Notes: generated from the sequence alone by a model not told the origin. 64,000 bases of DNA from Hysterangium stoloniferum (GCA_015178975.1 WHVD01000143.1:124001-188000); one strand, 5' to 3'; counted from the stretch's first letter, positions 10,843 through 23,953 are shown. Translations and numbers: made by a program.

Positions 10843-13800
10843 TTATCCCCCCTGCACCGAGCCAAAACCTTGCTTACAGTTCTGCCTCGCGATACTCGCC
10901 GACCCGCTCCGCATGTAACACACCTTCGCACTGACGCAGTCCGAACTCGTGCATGCCGGCGACAGGATGGATCGCTTCCCTTGGAAATTGGTGAATACGG
11001 TAACCAGCGTTGAATTGGCAAGCATGGCTGGAAAAATACGGAATCAGGGAATCACAGATTAAAAGTCGTCTTCAGCAACTGAACACACCATCAGTGACAT
11101 GGTGCCACCAAGTCGCATTGAGGGGATCGTTTGCCGTCCATCCTGGGACTGCAGCGCCATACGCGTCGCGGGTGGAATACTCGAAGGTGAAGGTTGGCCC
11201 CGCCGCAGTCTGAGGATCGAGAGCCGGGAACGTGGACACGTCAGTTGACCAGCTGTGTAAATAAACATGAGCACATGAAGAAGAAAGTATTTGTGATTCA
11301 GATATCCGATCGTCTCACGTATGTGCGTCTAGGATATCGAAGGTCTGGGCCAGTGTCAACAAATGTCGTGAGTGTAATTCGGAGAGTGAGACGTACGGCG
11401 GAATCAACTTCGTAAACCCTAGGAAATGAACCATGCATGAGCACGTGCACTTTGACGTAAAGTGCGCAATGCATACCTAAATCCAGAATTGAGGTGTGTA
11501 AGAGGAGTTATACTGGGGGCAATCTTTGAAGATAATTTCTCGGCGTCCGGTTACATCTATATCCACACGAGGTACTTACCCACGCTACAGTCTGAGCGTT
11601 CTCCGCACTGATGTCGGTAGCATTGTTGGCATAGAAAATCTATAGTTACAGAAAAGGAATCAGCACGCTCCGACCTGCAGTAATGGGATATTGGCCGCAT
11701 ACACTAAACTGGTCCTCATGTGTATGACCGAAAAATATGTTCGCGATGACATGAGGCGAGAACCTGTCGACTCTGTAATTGTGTCAGTGGTAATGCTCCA
11801 TAATTCTGTCAGGGCTTTGTGTACATTTGATAAACTAAAGCACGCTGTAAGAACCATGCCCTGTTCAAATAGAAAGAGTCACTTGCAGAGATTCGTCGGG
11901 TTCAATAACGGGTTAGTTCCATCCCTGCATACGCCCAATAGATCAGCTACAGAGAGAAACCACCGCATAAACTTCCCCACCATCCGGATATCACGTGCCC
12001 CATGATCCATACTGGATGTAAACTTAATAAATACATAGCCCTCCGTAAATTATCGAACGAAGGCAAACGCACCGCGATCCCCAGCCTCCTCCGCACTCTC
12101 CAACTCGTCCGTCAAGAACCGAAGCATTCCAGAGTTATCCGACGATGTCAAATTGATGTAATTAAACCAATTAGCCCTGTACCCTGTGAATTTGAACCAT
12201 CATCCATGAGTTGGAGCATGGGCGTACGGCAGGCGAGTACATACACAGATCAGTGTTCAAAGTAATAACCCGCAAGCCGTCTAGGCGTCGCACACTGTAG
12301 GCGCCATAATGGGCCTTTGCCTGTTGGACTGCACCCTCGGGGATCCAGTTCTCGTGAGACCACAGCTCGGAGAGATGGTCGTAATTCCTGAACAGGGCGC
12401 ATTATATCAGAACAGGCAGGGGGCGGTACGGGGAAACGGGGGCAGACCAGCTAAATTGAGATGCTAATTTGCCGCCGAGGGCGTGGGGTGCATCTTGGGC
12501 TCTACACGCTAGCGGGTGAGTTGCGGACGGCGTGGCGCACATGCAATGGGGGGTTCTCACTGGTTGTACGAATCGTGGTTCCCAATCGCTGCGTATACGG
12601 GTCCGGAGCCCAATTGTTGTTTGAATAGATCATAGATAATGGTCTGGGGGTGAATGAGACAATGGAAGGAAATGAGACCGAAGAAAGTGTGCGGCTCACT
12701 TCGGTGTATGTGACATAATCACTGTTCGAATATCAGAAGACGCCACAATATATATATATATAGATTTCTGACCGTGAAAGCTGATTGTCGGGGTCATGGC
12801 TGACGAGATCTCCTGTGTATATGGAAAAGGCAAAGCCCGTCTTTTCAGTTCCACTGAGCACGGGTATCGACTGCATTGCCGAGAGGACAAGGGATATCGG
12901 GGTATCGCTTAGTATCCGCCACAAGTCAATGCTCCTTTCAATACGATGGAACGGGCCTCTCTCTCACCATAAAAATGATCCGAATCGTGGCGCGGGTAGA
13001 AGTGGTGCATTCGGGGAATTCTGATTGATATTATTATCCCGGCAGCAAAGACCACTCGTGCAGTTTGCCTCGCTCCCCGTGGCATAACCTTTTACATTTT
13101 GAAGGTTACACTGTGAGATTGTGATTACAAGGGGAAATTGTGCCATTAAACGTACGAGGGTCAATATGGAGATCGCTCAAGTGCAAGACCTTAAGGCGTT
13201 TGCCGCTGGGTTTTTTGGGTGTAGGCAAAGGGTTAGGCTTAGGGCTCTTAAACCAACCAGTGAGATTCAAGGGGGAGGTAGGCGGCAGTGGGCAAGCAGA
13301 AAAGAAGTTCTGGCAGATAAGCTAAATAGAGGTGGCAGAACACTGGTAAACAATTGCTCGTGCATCCAGAAGTATCAGGAACTGACTTGACCGTCCAAAC
13401 CGCCGACGTCCGCATTAGCGATTACTTGGGTGATGACGGATCCAATACCGAGGACCGAATACATTGTGCCGCAGTCGCTCTGTGATTCAGGACATGAAAT
13501 TGGGTAGTCAGGGGTCAAGTCGTAATGTCGCGACGTACCGCAAGCTTGAACTGTTCGCACAACCTAACTGCGAGAGTGGGAACCTGTTCAGGAGTTGTCA
13601 TACCCAAGAACTTTACAACCTCCAATGACGCAATGCATTTGCCACAGGAGTTGTTGGCTAATTTAGTGACAAAACAATTATCAGAAAAAATCAAGCAATG
13701 CTCATTGCATCAGGGATGTTTCTACCGAACACAGGGCTAGCATTGATATTAACAACCTGTTCAAATGCCGTTTCAAGCAAGAGAGCGGGGTTGGCTTTAG

Positions 13801-14135
13801 GCGGAAGCGGGTGAGGATCCTGAGTGTTATTCTTGGGGATAGTGTTTGGGTCAGTTAACGCGGCCGGGTATACTTTGTGCTGCCCTTGCAGAGTCAGAGT
13901 GTTATTATTGCATTAGCGTGGAGAATCAACAAACCAAGACTGAGTCAGAGATGACCGGTTGAGGTTGAGCTTTTGTCGCAGTGGGAGAATTATAGTAACG
14001 CGTAAATGCTGACGTCGGGAAGGGCCCAGGCGCGGTGAAAGTGGCAGGGCCGAAAGTCAATTGAGCATTTGGAGCTTGAGCAAGAGACTTCCCTGCTATT
14101 ACCAAAGAAACGAGGACCCGTAAGGCAGATTGCAT
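10843..14135 (-). CDS. Secreted acid-sphingomyelinase-like phosphodiesterase
   Basis: This is a predicted secreted metallophosphoesterase that cleaves sphingomyelin-type or other phosphodiester substrates. The start is the ATG at 14135, with an N-terminal signal peptide (MQSALRVLVSLVIAGKSLA). A cysteine-rich saposin-like domain follows (CGKCIASLEVVKFL...LCEQFKLAS, then SDCGTMY). The metallophosphatase core comes next: SDLHIDPRY (first metal motif, split by an intron), TGDLVSHD, IGNHDSYN, an ANWFNYINL segment, MGH and FGHTHEDQF. The C-terminal region (FEYSTRDAYGA, then NFQGKRSILSPACTSSDC) is cysteine-containing and ends at 10843. More than ten short introns are needed, most with clear GT-AG ends and preserved phase. 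All expected metal-ligand motifs are visible. Family level is confident; the true substrate is not. Confidence 0.85.
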
Positions 14136-16014
14136 TATTGCCGCAAGGTCGCACGCAACTTTTGGAATGTCGGTATAAACGCTTCGTTCGGTATATTATA
14201 TATGAAGCTGGTTATTCAAACGTGCGTCGCAATTGATCATGCTATACAAAAGTTTATGTTCCTAATGATCTCGACAATGGACACGTCACGTGAATGTCAA
14301 TCACTGTGGAAGTAATTGGATATATTTAGTCAGCTCACTTCCCTGGAGGTATCCAGGTAGCACGACCTACATTGTAAAAGTGAAACCGTGTGAGTCTCAA
14401 CAAAACTGGACTCGCTAATAAAACTCTGACAAGGCTGTGGTATTCCACCTAAATTTCAACATATGTTACAAAAACAAGACCAACGGATTAAAGAGATTTG
14501 AAAGCTGAAAACTAAAAACTGATTATAAATAACAATGACCAAGTATTGTATTGTAAAATTCATTGAAAGGGAGAAGGGTGTGACTTATGAGAGACGGTGG
14601 AACAGAAAGCGAGATACAGATATAGACCATGGGAATGGCATGTGGGCGCCGGAGATACACAATCAACACGATCGGGTGAATTGACAATGCGAAGGTGGTA
14701 GTTGTGCCTGCAGCGACGGTTTTGAAGTCCCATCTTTCTCCAACGCATGGTCCAACATTTCTCAGTGATGCCCGCTCGCCGTCAATGTATATTTGTAGCC
14801 GCCTTCACGATTTGTTTTTGCTGTTCAGGCTCTTTCAGAGCAGTCTTCACTGACGAAATCCGGACGGTAAGACGATTCAGTTGAGTGTGCGCTTGATATA
14901 GTTCACTGGCTGGCGTGGTTGCGTGTACGGAATTTTCCCTGATCTAAAACAAACCCCGCTGAGAAACTTTTGCTACACTGTGAAATTTTCAGAAAATACG
15001 AAACTTTTGGAATTCATCATCAGACAAAGTGGTTCGCAAAAGGCTAAGTATTCAACACACCAGTGTGTGAGACTGGCTGCTTCTTTCTGGGCTTTCGCTC
15101 CGAGCATGTTTAGTCGGTCGTTGGGTCAAACCTATCGGAACGTCAACGTGTCAAATGCATGTGCGACTCAAAATAAATAGTTAGACGAAGTATCGGAACA
15201 TGGTCAGGGTTATATCACCCCCGGCAGCGACGTTGCACATTCGCTGCGAGCTCGTTTTGAATGCGTGCCAGAATGTCGGGGGCTTAAAAAACTTTTCTCT
15301 GAAATTGGACTAGACCCACCATTTGGGTGAGATAATTTGCTCAAGCGTGTTTTCTTGGCGTAGTAAGGTTTGTAGGAGACTGACTTTGTGACCTTTTCAT
15401 GAGAAAATCACTAAATTTAGAGAAATAGACCCATCTGCTAGCATTACGTACGCCATATGTAACCAGATGCACGTCAATTATGCTGAGGAACGTACTGCGA
15501 ATTCGTAAGCCACGCGATGTATAATAGTGAGCTTCGAAAACGATAGACCGGCCTTTTCACAATATGCTACAATCACATCATTCCCAGCGACCTCTACCGG
15601 TATAGTTAGTACACATCGAGGCGGGGTGGCTCAGGGGGGACGAATAACGCGTGTATGTTTTGTTGCTACGTGATGATTTGCGCAGTTTTATTATTCACCC
15701 ACGCACATTTATTGATATTTGCCCGCATTTATAATAATTGTGTGCCTTGACTTTCACAATATTAGTACATATAGTCGAATCCCTCTTAATTCATACCTCT
15801 GATAACCCATAACCCATTATATCCCCTGTACCAGTAATGCCTCGTTGAATCTCGGTTAATCGAGGCATAAAAATAAGTGTAGCAGTTTCCGGTGTCCTTC
15901 TTTATGTAAATCATCTCATTGAGGCGGACTTTGTGGGGTTGGTATGTCTGCTGGAAGTGGAGAATTCTAGTTCCGCGTTGTTGGTAACGCCCCTCCTAGA
16001 GTTCCTAACCACCC
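14136..16014. other. Long intergenic region with possible decayed coding segments
   Basis: No complete gene is supported. On the minus strand at about 14,930-14,760 there is a short coding-like stretch (HTQLNRLTVRISSVKTALKE). Another lies at about 14,790-14,570 (RWDFKTVAAGTTTTFALSIH). They are in different frames without convincing splice links, so they may be remnants. The rest is AT-rich and holds the promoters of the two flanking divergent genes. Confidence 0.35.
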
Positions 16015-17259
16015 ATGCTGCAGCCGAGTCTGCAGTATTGGGCTTTGCCTACCGAAATTCTACGGCACATATTTTTGGAGTGTGGAAAAATGCGCCTGTT
16101 ATCACCCTCAACAATCTCACACGTCTGTATGTCATGGCGTTATGTTGCTGTGAATTACTCGCAACTTTGGAGCCACATCGAGCTTTCGGGGCACAAGGGA
16201 GCTCTCCGGAGAGCCCTCGAGTGGGCGAAGAGAGCAGGCCAAACCCCCCTCGATATTGTAATCCGGTATAAGAGCGACGATGATTGCGATAGTTTGGTAG
16301 GATGGCTATCAACTTCATCCCATGGGATCAAATCAATGGTCATTATATATCTCGGTACACAGCCCAAAAGCATCCGACTTCTTCAATGCATACCGTCACT
16401 GAGGCTTGACCGGTTGGGAGCAATTCAGATCTTAGGAATACAGGACGTCTACCTGGACTATGAATGGGTGGCTGAGATATTGCATAAATGTCCCACCCTT
16501 TCATCCATGTCCTTGGCTGGCGTCGAAGGCTTACATACAGGCTCATGTGAGGCGCTCCGGGGACGGACCAACCACCTCACGCATCTCTCTATCAGTGCAC
16601 GCTCAGGTATCGACTATGCGTTCCCCCTCAGGGTTGACGCCATCGTGGACATGCTTACATGTTGTCCCGGCCTCTTGTCCCTGGAATGCCATGCTTTAGG
16701 TGATCCGGAGGATCAGGACCCACCTACAGCCTATCTTCCTTCCCTCCGATCTTTACTGATTGGAGACGGGCCAGATACGTGCCAGCTTCTATCTTACCTC
16801 AATACACCGCAACTGCATACACTTTGCCTCTCCCACGGAAAAGTCCTGAATCAGAATGAAGAGGAAGTCGAGATCCCAGTCATGGATCACGACCGGCGGG
16901 ACTACCCAGAGCTCTTTATCTACTCCCTTGGCTGCCTGTACGATATATGCTCGCCGCCGATTAAAAAGATCATATGGGAGCGTTGCATTGTTGATGTAAA
17001 CATACTGAACGGCTGTGCCCCCTTTTTGCCAGAATTGGAGACATTGGATATTTTTGGACAGGAAGGAATATCACTCGACTTCCTTGATTCTTCCTCTGTG
17101 AATGGTACCCACTCTCTCTTCCCCAGCCTTCGAAAGGTGGTATTGACAAACTGCACTGTGAATCCACAATGGCTCGACTCAGTCCGGCCATTACTGGAGA
17201 ACAGACCGGATGACCCACAGAGGACGTTACCACACGTCGTCGTGAGAAACTGGTGTTAG
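16015..17259 (+). CDS. F-box/leucine-rich-repeat protein
   Basis: This is an intronless 414-codon frame from the ATG at 16015 to the stop at 17259. The N-terminus reads WALPTEILRHIFLECGKM...VCMSWRYVAVNYSQLWSHIEL, the standard basidiomycete F-box consensus (LPxEIL, then CxxWRxIAxxxxxLW). The remainder is leucine-rich with repeated hydrophobic strands (LSSMSLAGVEGLH, LTHLSISA, LLSLECHAL, LRSLLIGDG, LHTLCLSHG, LETLDIFG), consistent with an LRR-like fold. It probably serves as an SCF substrate adaptor. Such genes are a large, fast-evolving family in Agaricomycetes, so orthology cannot be given. The upstream ORF starting at 15933 is a different frame and is not used. Confidence 0.85.
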   Translation: MLQPSLQYWALPTEILRHIFLECGKMRLLSPSTISHVCMSWRYVAVNYSQLWSHIELSGHKGALRRALEWAKRAGQTPLDIVIRYKSDDDCDSLVGWLSTSSHGIKSMVIIYLGTQPKSIRLLQCIPSLRLDRLGAIQILGIQDVYLDYEWVAEILHKCPTLSSMSLAGVEGLHTGSCEALRGRTNHLTHLSISARSGIDYAFPLRVDAIVDMLTCCPGLLSLECHALGDPEDQDPPTAYLPSLRSLLIGDGPDTCQLLSYLNTPQLHTLCLSHGKVLNQNEEEVEIPVMDHDRRDYPELFIYSLGCLYDICSPPIKKIIWERCIVDVNILNGCAPFLPELETLDIFGQEGISLDFLDSSSVNGTHSLFPSLRKVVLTNCTVNPQWLDSVRPLLENRPDDPQRTLPHVVVRNWC

Positions 17260-17756
17260 TGACATAAATTTTTTTAAGAGACGACAGGCTTTTGGTAGGT
17301 CGCTATCTATTGACCTGACCTATCTTAACTTTACATTTGTATCCAGAGCCATGTTATGGCTGCAATTTAGCCACGTTTCTGCTTCTATTCCCATTTCCGA
17401 ACTTCTTGGTGTTTCATTCTTGGAAAATCTATATGATTAGTTTCTGCAGAGTAAGCAAGGATATTTGCGTACTTCAGGGTGTACATTCACGCAACGACTT
17501 GGATTCCTTCATTCCGACTATACAAACAAAAAATCCTGCCTTTGCACTGTGTTCAGGGGTATTCAGGTGGATGGGGATGTAGATATTGACATCGTTTGAG
17601 CCAATAAAGATACCTTTCATCCAAATTTCCGTGTGAAATATATATTATATTTACGTGACCGAGTGTCACAATGTGTAACGCGATCAGTGTGGAGTAACTT
17701 CTTCAACTCGTACAATATAAGACGCGACATGCTTTTTTGAAAACATCTATGGGATT
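17260..17756. other. Intergenic, no feature
   Basis: AT-rich spacer between two plus-strand genes. It should contain the ARP6 promoter. No specific motif or repeat was recognised. Confidence 0.4.
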
Positions 17757-19701
17757 ATGTCACATAATGGGAATACAACACTGATTCTTGACAATGGAGC
17801 GCACACTATAAAGGCTGGATTGTCGGCCGGCGTGAATCCTACACCACGGTAAGTTTTATACTTACAAGCAATCATTTATATTGACGTGTCTTTGGTACCT
17901 TTGAGAATTCTTTACAACGCAGCTATTCGCTCGAAGGGCGACAAGCAGCTCTATATTGGTCTCGACTTTGACAAGTGTCACGATTACGCTTCTCTCAGTT
18001 ACCGTCTCGCCTTTGAAAGGGTGAGGAATCCGGTTGATTTATAAACTGTACTAATTAAAGGCTAGGGATATCTGATAGATTGGGATGTTGAAAAAGCTGT
18101 CTGGGACAATCTCTTCGGCCCCGATGCACTTGCTGTAAAACTGTCAAACCCCTTTTGACGTAGCGGCTGACTTACTGATTGTTCCTTCTAGTTGGACTTC
18201 TCATCGACCTCACTTCTGATAACGGAACCTCCTTTTAACTTTCATAGCACTCAAGAAAAATATGATCAGCTCGTGTTTGAGGAATATGAATTTGATAGTT
18301 ATGCCCGTTGCCCTGGTGAGCCTGTTGTTGCCAATCTGCTGCTAAGGATAAGCCATTAACTGGCTACTATGACGCAGCCGCTTCTCTAATGAAGTATGGC
18401 GGGCTTTTCAATTCTAAAACGTCGCCATCCCGGCCCTTTCCCGAATGCGCTCTGATCATAGATTCTGGATTTAGTTTTACGCATGTCCTCCCTATCATGC
18501 AAGGAGCTGTTTTGTGGAATGGTGTGCGCAGGTAAGATTGATTGCAACATATTTGCTACATTCATGATCACTTGACTATCATTTTCTTAGGTTAGACGTG
18601 GGCGGAAAGCTTCTCACCAACCATCTTTCAACGCTTGTCTCCTTCCGACAGTGGAATATGCTCGATCAAACATACATCATTAACGACGTCAAGGAAAAAT
18701 GCTGTTTTGTCTCATCTTCCTTTAAAACTGACTTGGAACGGTCTCGGTAAGTAACTACCTACGCTTAAAATTGGATCATCACCTCAACCGGTTAGGATGA
18801 GTGAAAATGATATTACTCTTCAATATGTTCTGCCTGATTTCTCCCGCAATCGTCACGGATTTGTTCGGAAGAAGACTAAGCCCCAAGCAGATAATGGCAT
18901 GGACATCGATACTGTGACGCCTGAACCGGCCCCATCCGACTCTGACCAAGTGCTACTTATGACAAATGAGCGATTTTCCGTTCCAGAGTTGATTTTTAAC
19001 CCGAGCGATATTGGTCCGCATACTAGCTGCACTGCCGTGTTGTCGCCAATGAGCTGACGAAATTTCACAGGTCTTTCTCAGGCAGGCTTGCCTGAGTTAA
19101 TTAGTCATTCAATTTCATCTCTGCCGCCAGATCTGCAAGGTATGTTCTGGGCAAATATCGGTTTGATTGGAGGGAGTGTGCAGTTTCCAGGGTTTGCTCA
19201 GAGGCTGTAGGCGAACTGCATGTATCTGTGTCGTCCAATTATTAATTTTTATCCCAGGGAGCAGGAACTACGAGCACTGGCACCCGGCGAGTATCAGGTT
19301 GGGGTGTATAAATCAAAGAAGTAAGTCAGCTTCAGTAGATATGGTACTGTTCTGATACTTCTTTTGTTAGCCCTCTCATTGAAACGTACAAGTCCGCGCA
19401 TGCATTTTCGAATTCTGAAGATTTTCCGTCTATCTGTGTTACCAAGGCCGAATACAGTGAAGGGGGGAGCAATGCTTGTCGCCGTAAATTCCGCCAGTTT
19501 GACTGGGACCCTATCAAAGAGAAACCTCCCGCCCCTCGGTTCTCTCGAAGGGATAAGACGGAGAGCAAAGATGTTGAAGAATATGAGAAGACCCCAAGTG
19601 AAATGGAAGTCGAAGGCAAAAAGGCTTTCAAGAAAGCACCCGCTCGAAAGCGTGAGAAGCTTCCACCAGCCAAACCCAAGAGAGAGCTCCGACATAAGTA
19701 G
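17757..19701 (+). CDS. ARP6: Actin-related protein 6 (SWR1 subunit)
   Basis: Arp6 is a nuclear actin-fold subunit of the SWR1 complex that deposits histone H2A.Z. The ATG at 17757 gives the actin-fold opening [18 protein letters not shown], with the first intron starting just after PTPR. Later exons give [63 protein letters not shown], a central [15 protein letters not shown] (phosphate-2-like), [36 protein letters not shown], and an ANIGLIGGS segment. They continue through [21 protein letters not shown]. About nine introns all splice in frame. The C-terminus carries an unusually long charged, lysine-rich tail (about 90 residues, ending PKRELRHK, stop at 19699-19701) beyond the actin fold. 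Assignment to Arp6 rather than another ARP rests on the [10 protein letters not shown] and [10 protein letters not shown] blocks. Confidence 0.9.
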
Positions 19702-19837
19702 GCTGGCTGTCTCATGGCGATGAAAATTTATGGGTGATTAGTAGACTGTTTGTACGCATAGTTTCTTTTGTCTCTAAATTTTACTTGTAGTTTCAAGTGG
19801 TCCCTCCGGGCTGGCTTGCTAAGTTGTGAAAGTGCAA

Positions 19838-20622
19838 TTAACTACCATGGCAGGCGTTCAGGAATTTATTTCCTAAATATCGATTTCTAAGGGATACAAA
19901 AAATATCCTTATTAAGTGCCATCGATTACTTCCTTTGTGTAATCGTGTCATGTCTTGCGCTCCCGCCCAGGTATAGTCGTCATAAAACATTGGCATTTCC
20001 CGTCGAACTCCTTGTAACAACAAAAAACCATTAATCACAACAGAATTAGCCACTTACCATCGGTTATGGCATATTATTATATGTTCCATTGCATCTTCTG
20101 CGTGCTCATTACGTATAACTTTGCCTTCTTTCAACATTGATAAATACGTCGAGGTGGGAATAATTCCACACTCGACATCTCCGTGCATAGCATCTCTTAG
20201 TACCATGAAAAACTTTCTATAGGTTCTATTCTCTTCCACAAGTTCATACATGGCTCTGTTGTGACGAAGAGGGTCCACTATAGCATTCCGCATTACCTGG
20301 CAAAGATCACACATGCCAACGAATCCTTGTTCGACTAATTCAGAGTAACCTAATGGTGCCTTTTTAATGTACAGACATATCCCTGACACGCTTTGAACGT
20401 ATAGTCAAACCTCCCTTGTTGGAAACCACTAAGCCAACGTTGGCTTAGTGGTTTCCAACATCCCTTAACCCGTACCTCTGGCAACCCGCAGCCTCCTATA
20501 TCCTGTGATTTTGTCGGGAACCCCAACTTGGTTTCGAACCTCTCCAATCCCATACAACTCATAGCTTTGGCTGCTACCGCAGTATGTAGTACAATAATGA
20601 AAGAATCTATATTAGTTTCCAC
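19838..20622 (-). CDS. Unrecognised protein-coding gene carrying a palindrome
   Basis: Three open frames on the minus strand follow one another: 20622-20350, 20389-20054 and 20053-19838. The middle one is the most coding-like (CDLCQVMRNAIVDPL, YRKFFMVLRDAMHGDVECG, NEHAEDAMEHIIICHN). The first starts at an ATG-like position and contains AMSCMGLERFETKLGFP. Linking the frames needs introns or frameshifts that I could not fix. No domain was recognised. The first frame is interrupted by a perfect 44-bp palindrome at 20417-20460, which translates in place without creating a stop. It could be a lineage-specific gene or a decaying one. Confidence 0.4.
20417..20460. repeat. Perfect 44-bp palindrome
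   Basis: The left arm 20417-20438 and the right arm 20439-20460 are exact reverse complements with no spacer. The arm sequence starts TGTTGGAAACCACTAAGCCA. The next outer bases (20416 and 20461) no longer pair. It can form a 22-bp cruciform or hairpin. It lies inside the open frame of the unrecognised minus-strand gene. Confidence 0.95.
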
Positions 20623-23600
20623 ACATTTGTACTCTACCTTAAATCTGATATTGACTTAATTTCTTATTCCTTCTTTCTTTCTGTACACTTGAGGGAGTAT
20701 GGTTTATGGGAAGTTCGACTGTAGTGTGCTGGTTGACGGTATTAAAAAGAACCTTAATTGAACCATTCCAAAGCTAACCAAAAGACTTGACTGGAGGAAT
20801 GTGTAGTTCAGCCGGTTTTCCAAAAGATATTTTTCAATTTTATACGCCTAATTATTTGATAAAATCGGACACACGAACTGCAGTTTTAGTGGGTAATTAA
20901 TTGTCCTCGCGGGCTACAATATGCTGCAGAGGATAAAATGACTGACTCAGGCATCATTCCCAGCCTTTATGGCAGACATCCCCATAGTCTTCTGATGAGC
21001 GTGGATCAACGAAACGGGGAGATATATACAGCTTGAAGCCTTGTTATGATGAATGCTTGGCCCATTATAGACTTAGGCTACAATGTTCGCATCACGAAAT
21101 GCGGAAGTCAGTTCTTCTTCATCCATATGGTCTACTGTGGAATCCCGTTGTCAATGGGATCACTGGCGGTCACACGAGTTGACAGGACCACGGTGTATAG
21201 TCTGGAACAGGACTGGATACAGGAAGTATAGCTACGGTGTCTGGAGAGAAGGGAAACATCCTGGGCTATATAAGTCATGGTAATGTGGCAATAGAACAAA
21301 AGAGGGGAACAAAGGAAACAAAGAACAAAGGGAACACATAACAAAGAGTGAACGCATAACAAAGAGCGAACACATAACGGGAACAATGAGTGAAAGCGTA
21401 AGACTGGGGCGCCAGGCTTACATGCTGCTACAATTGAATGGGGGCTAACCGAGTAGTGGAAAGGAGCTCTTCAAATCCTCTGCCATCACCATGCGTAGCA
21501 AGAACACGAAGACTCGGACAATTTCGATGACCTAAAAGAATTACCAGATGTGAGCGGTGACTTTTTTTTCCGCTATAGAACCGTGCGAATTGTTAGAGAG
21601 AAGGAAATTGTCTGCCGCAAAGATGGGTATAAATATGAATGACAAAACTCCTGCCATTTTTGGAATACACCTAGTTGGGTGACGGTGCCTTGGAATTCCC
21701 GGTATTCAATAATGACCTTGATCAATTTTTATAATAATGCTGATATTCACTGTGGTTTACGAAGGTAGCAAACTTGATTTCGAAAAATAGTTATCAATAG
21801 CATAAGTAAGACGAATGCTAGGATCAATAACCGAGTATCCCGGATCCTGGCCCCGAAATGCCGTTTCAGCCGCCCTGAAATCGGGTAATTGTCTCCGCAC
21901 AAAGAAGTTTCTGCCACTTGTATTTTCAAGTTCAGACTCATTTTTGATGCTCGATATGGCTTGGGATTTATATCGCATAATTCAGAAGTAGTACTAGTAC
22001 GATAAGATCATCTAAGTTACCATTGCGTAATTATGCTGTGCGTATATGATAAGTATATTTCTTGTATTCATCCTCGAAGTATTTTAAATCAGTAGGTGAA
22101 CTTCACCTTGTTGGTGAACGAGCAAGTACTACTCGGTAATGGGAGTACAGCTACGGCTCACCGTGAACGTTTATTAACCTATCAAAGATTGTAATATTTA
22201 ATATTTAATGAATAATTAATCTAGTAGTAAAATCTTAGTCTTTCCACTAAGATAACGTGATAAAATGTATTATTTAGCGTCGATATTAAATATTGTTCGA
22301 AATTAGCCGTCTAGCCTGTCATCTCCCGAAAGGTTTCTCATTGTAAGACATCACACAGCGCTGAGGCTTGACTTCTTGATCTTAGAATATTCTCTAAAAT
22401 ATAAAGTTTGCCAAAAAAATATTCCGATTTTGGAAAATGCATAGGAAATTGGTATATTCTCTAAATAGTTTCCAAATTTAATCACATTAAGTATGTATGA
22501 AACATGTCATGTTTTGGACCTCAGTTAGCAAAGGACAAATGAGGTTCTTTTATTGGACAAAAGGTTCACACCATTGCGACCAAGAGTTCGATAACGGTCT
22601 AAGCTTGTAGAGATATTTTAGTACAAAGATCCATCATCATGATACCTGATCGTGCCAGAACAACGTTGTATCTCGCCGCAAGACTCCACAAATATCCTCT
22701 ATCAATGCCGCCAATCTGAAACCCGAAAAAGGAGTCCATGGCCAAGAGCGACGAACGCGAACGCAGCCGGGCACTGGCGTTTGAGAAATCAAGTTTTCAC
22801 GACAGTCATTAAAAGGGTGGGGCCTTGATATATATCCGATCTATAGAAAGGGGGCTCGCGAACAGCAAGAGGATTTACCATGGATCGAAAAAGCACCTCC
22901 CGATCCGCTGTGACCGCTGTGATTTCCCTATCACTTTGCAGTGTCTGATCTAATATATTACGGGAAAGTCTTGCTATATTCATTGCTTGCCAGATGTCAG
23001 CTGCGTACCTGGGCTCAGGGGGGCGTGTGGGCGATTTGGTGAGGCGATGGGGGCCGCACATTATAGTGGAATGACCGTCCTGCGAATGGGTGGAAAGAGC
23101 TCTGAAGATCGCCGCCATGCAAAGCCATACTCCTCACATTCGTCACTGTACGGCCTCCGTTTCGGTTGTCCCAGGTAGGCGCATACATGTCAAGTGTTAC
23201 ATCTGAGAAAGCAATTGTGAGCGTCCAGTTACATACCTTACTTACTTCTTTCCAATTACAAAGAGGTAATTTGGCAAGCGACGGCGAAGACCGAAGCGGT
23301 TGTTAATGCCGTCGCGGTCTGTCCTGAATCTCATTGATAAATTAAAGGCATCAAAAATGATCCCCGTCACTGAAGAGATCAGGTGTTTTGTAGCAAGTTT
23401 AATAATATTCTGTTCAAGGCACGGATGATCTTCTACCCTTGAGCAAGCGATGTCCGCTATCGATAATACATACATCGCTGAGTATCATAGCACTCAGGGC
23501 GCCTTCGCTTGGGATTGGAAAGATTGGAACCAGACTCCATGATAATAATGAAATAGCGACCATTCCCCAACTTTCGTTTGTATAGACATTTTTTATAAGT

Positions 23601-23953
23601 TTTTAAAAGGTTATTATTCCTCTCTTTAAACACTCAGTTGGAAACATAATTATTACAATTCCTAGGCTGCGTTGAAGACGCCAGTTTGCAGACGTTCAAT
23701 GGACGTTGTGGAGTAAGCCTATAACGGAAGATTTGCTCCAAATTGCAGGGTACTTACTAGAACGCCTATGGCAAAGGTAAACTGGAGGCATCATATATTT
23801 GGTTCATTGTATGTATTTTTGTCTTGAAGTTCAGCAAATTATTTAAGCGTGATTTAAGCTTGTGTCTACCTTGTCCAGACTACAAAGTGGTCATGGGCGT
23901 CCAGCCGTAGCAACACGTATAAACCGTCCCTCCTGTAACAGGGTATACCAGCC
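20623..23953. other. Gene-poor AT-rich interval
   Basis: About 3.3 kb with no gene I can support. At 21,290-21,390 there is a purine-rich low-complexity tract built on repeats of ACAAAG and GAACACATAAC. Very AT-rich DNA fills 22,160-22,320. Minus-strand open frames at 23118-22789 (109 codons) and 23475-23242 (77 codons) have no recognisable motif and no splice partner, so they are not called as genes. The right end should hold the promoter of the DUF6533 gene. Confidence 0.45.

Noticed and set aside
22789..23475. Two minus-strand frames in the gene-poor interval
   Set aside because: No start context, no domain and no consistent splicing between them.
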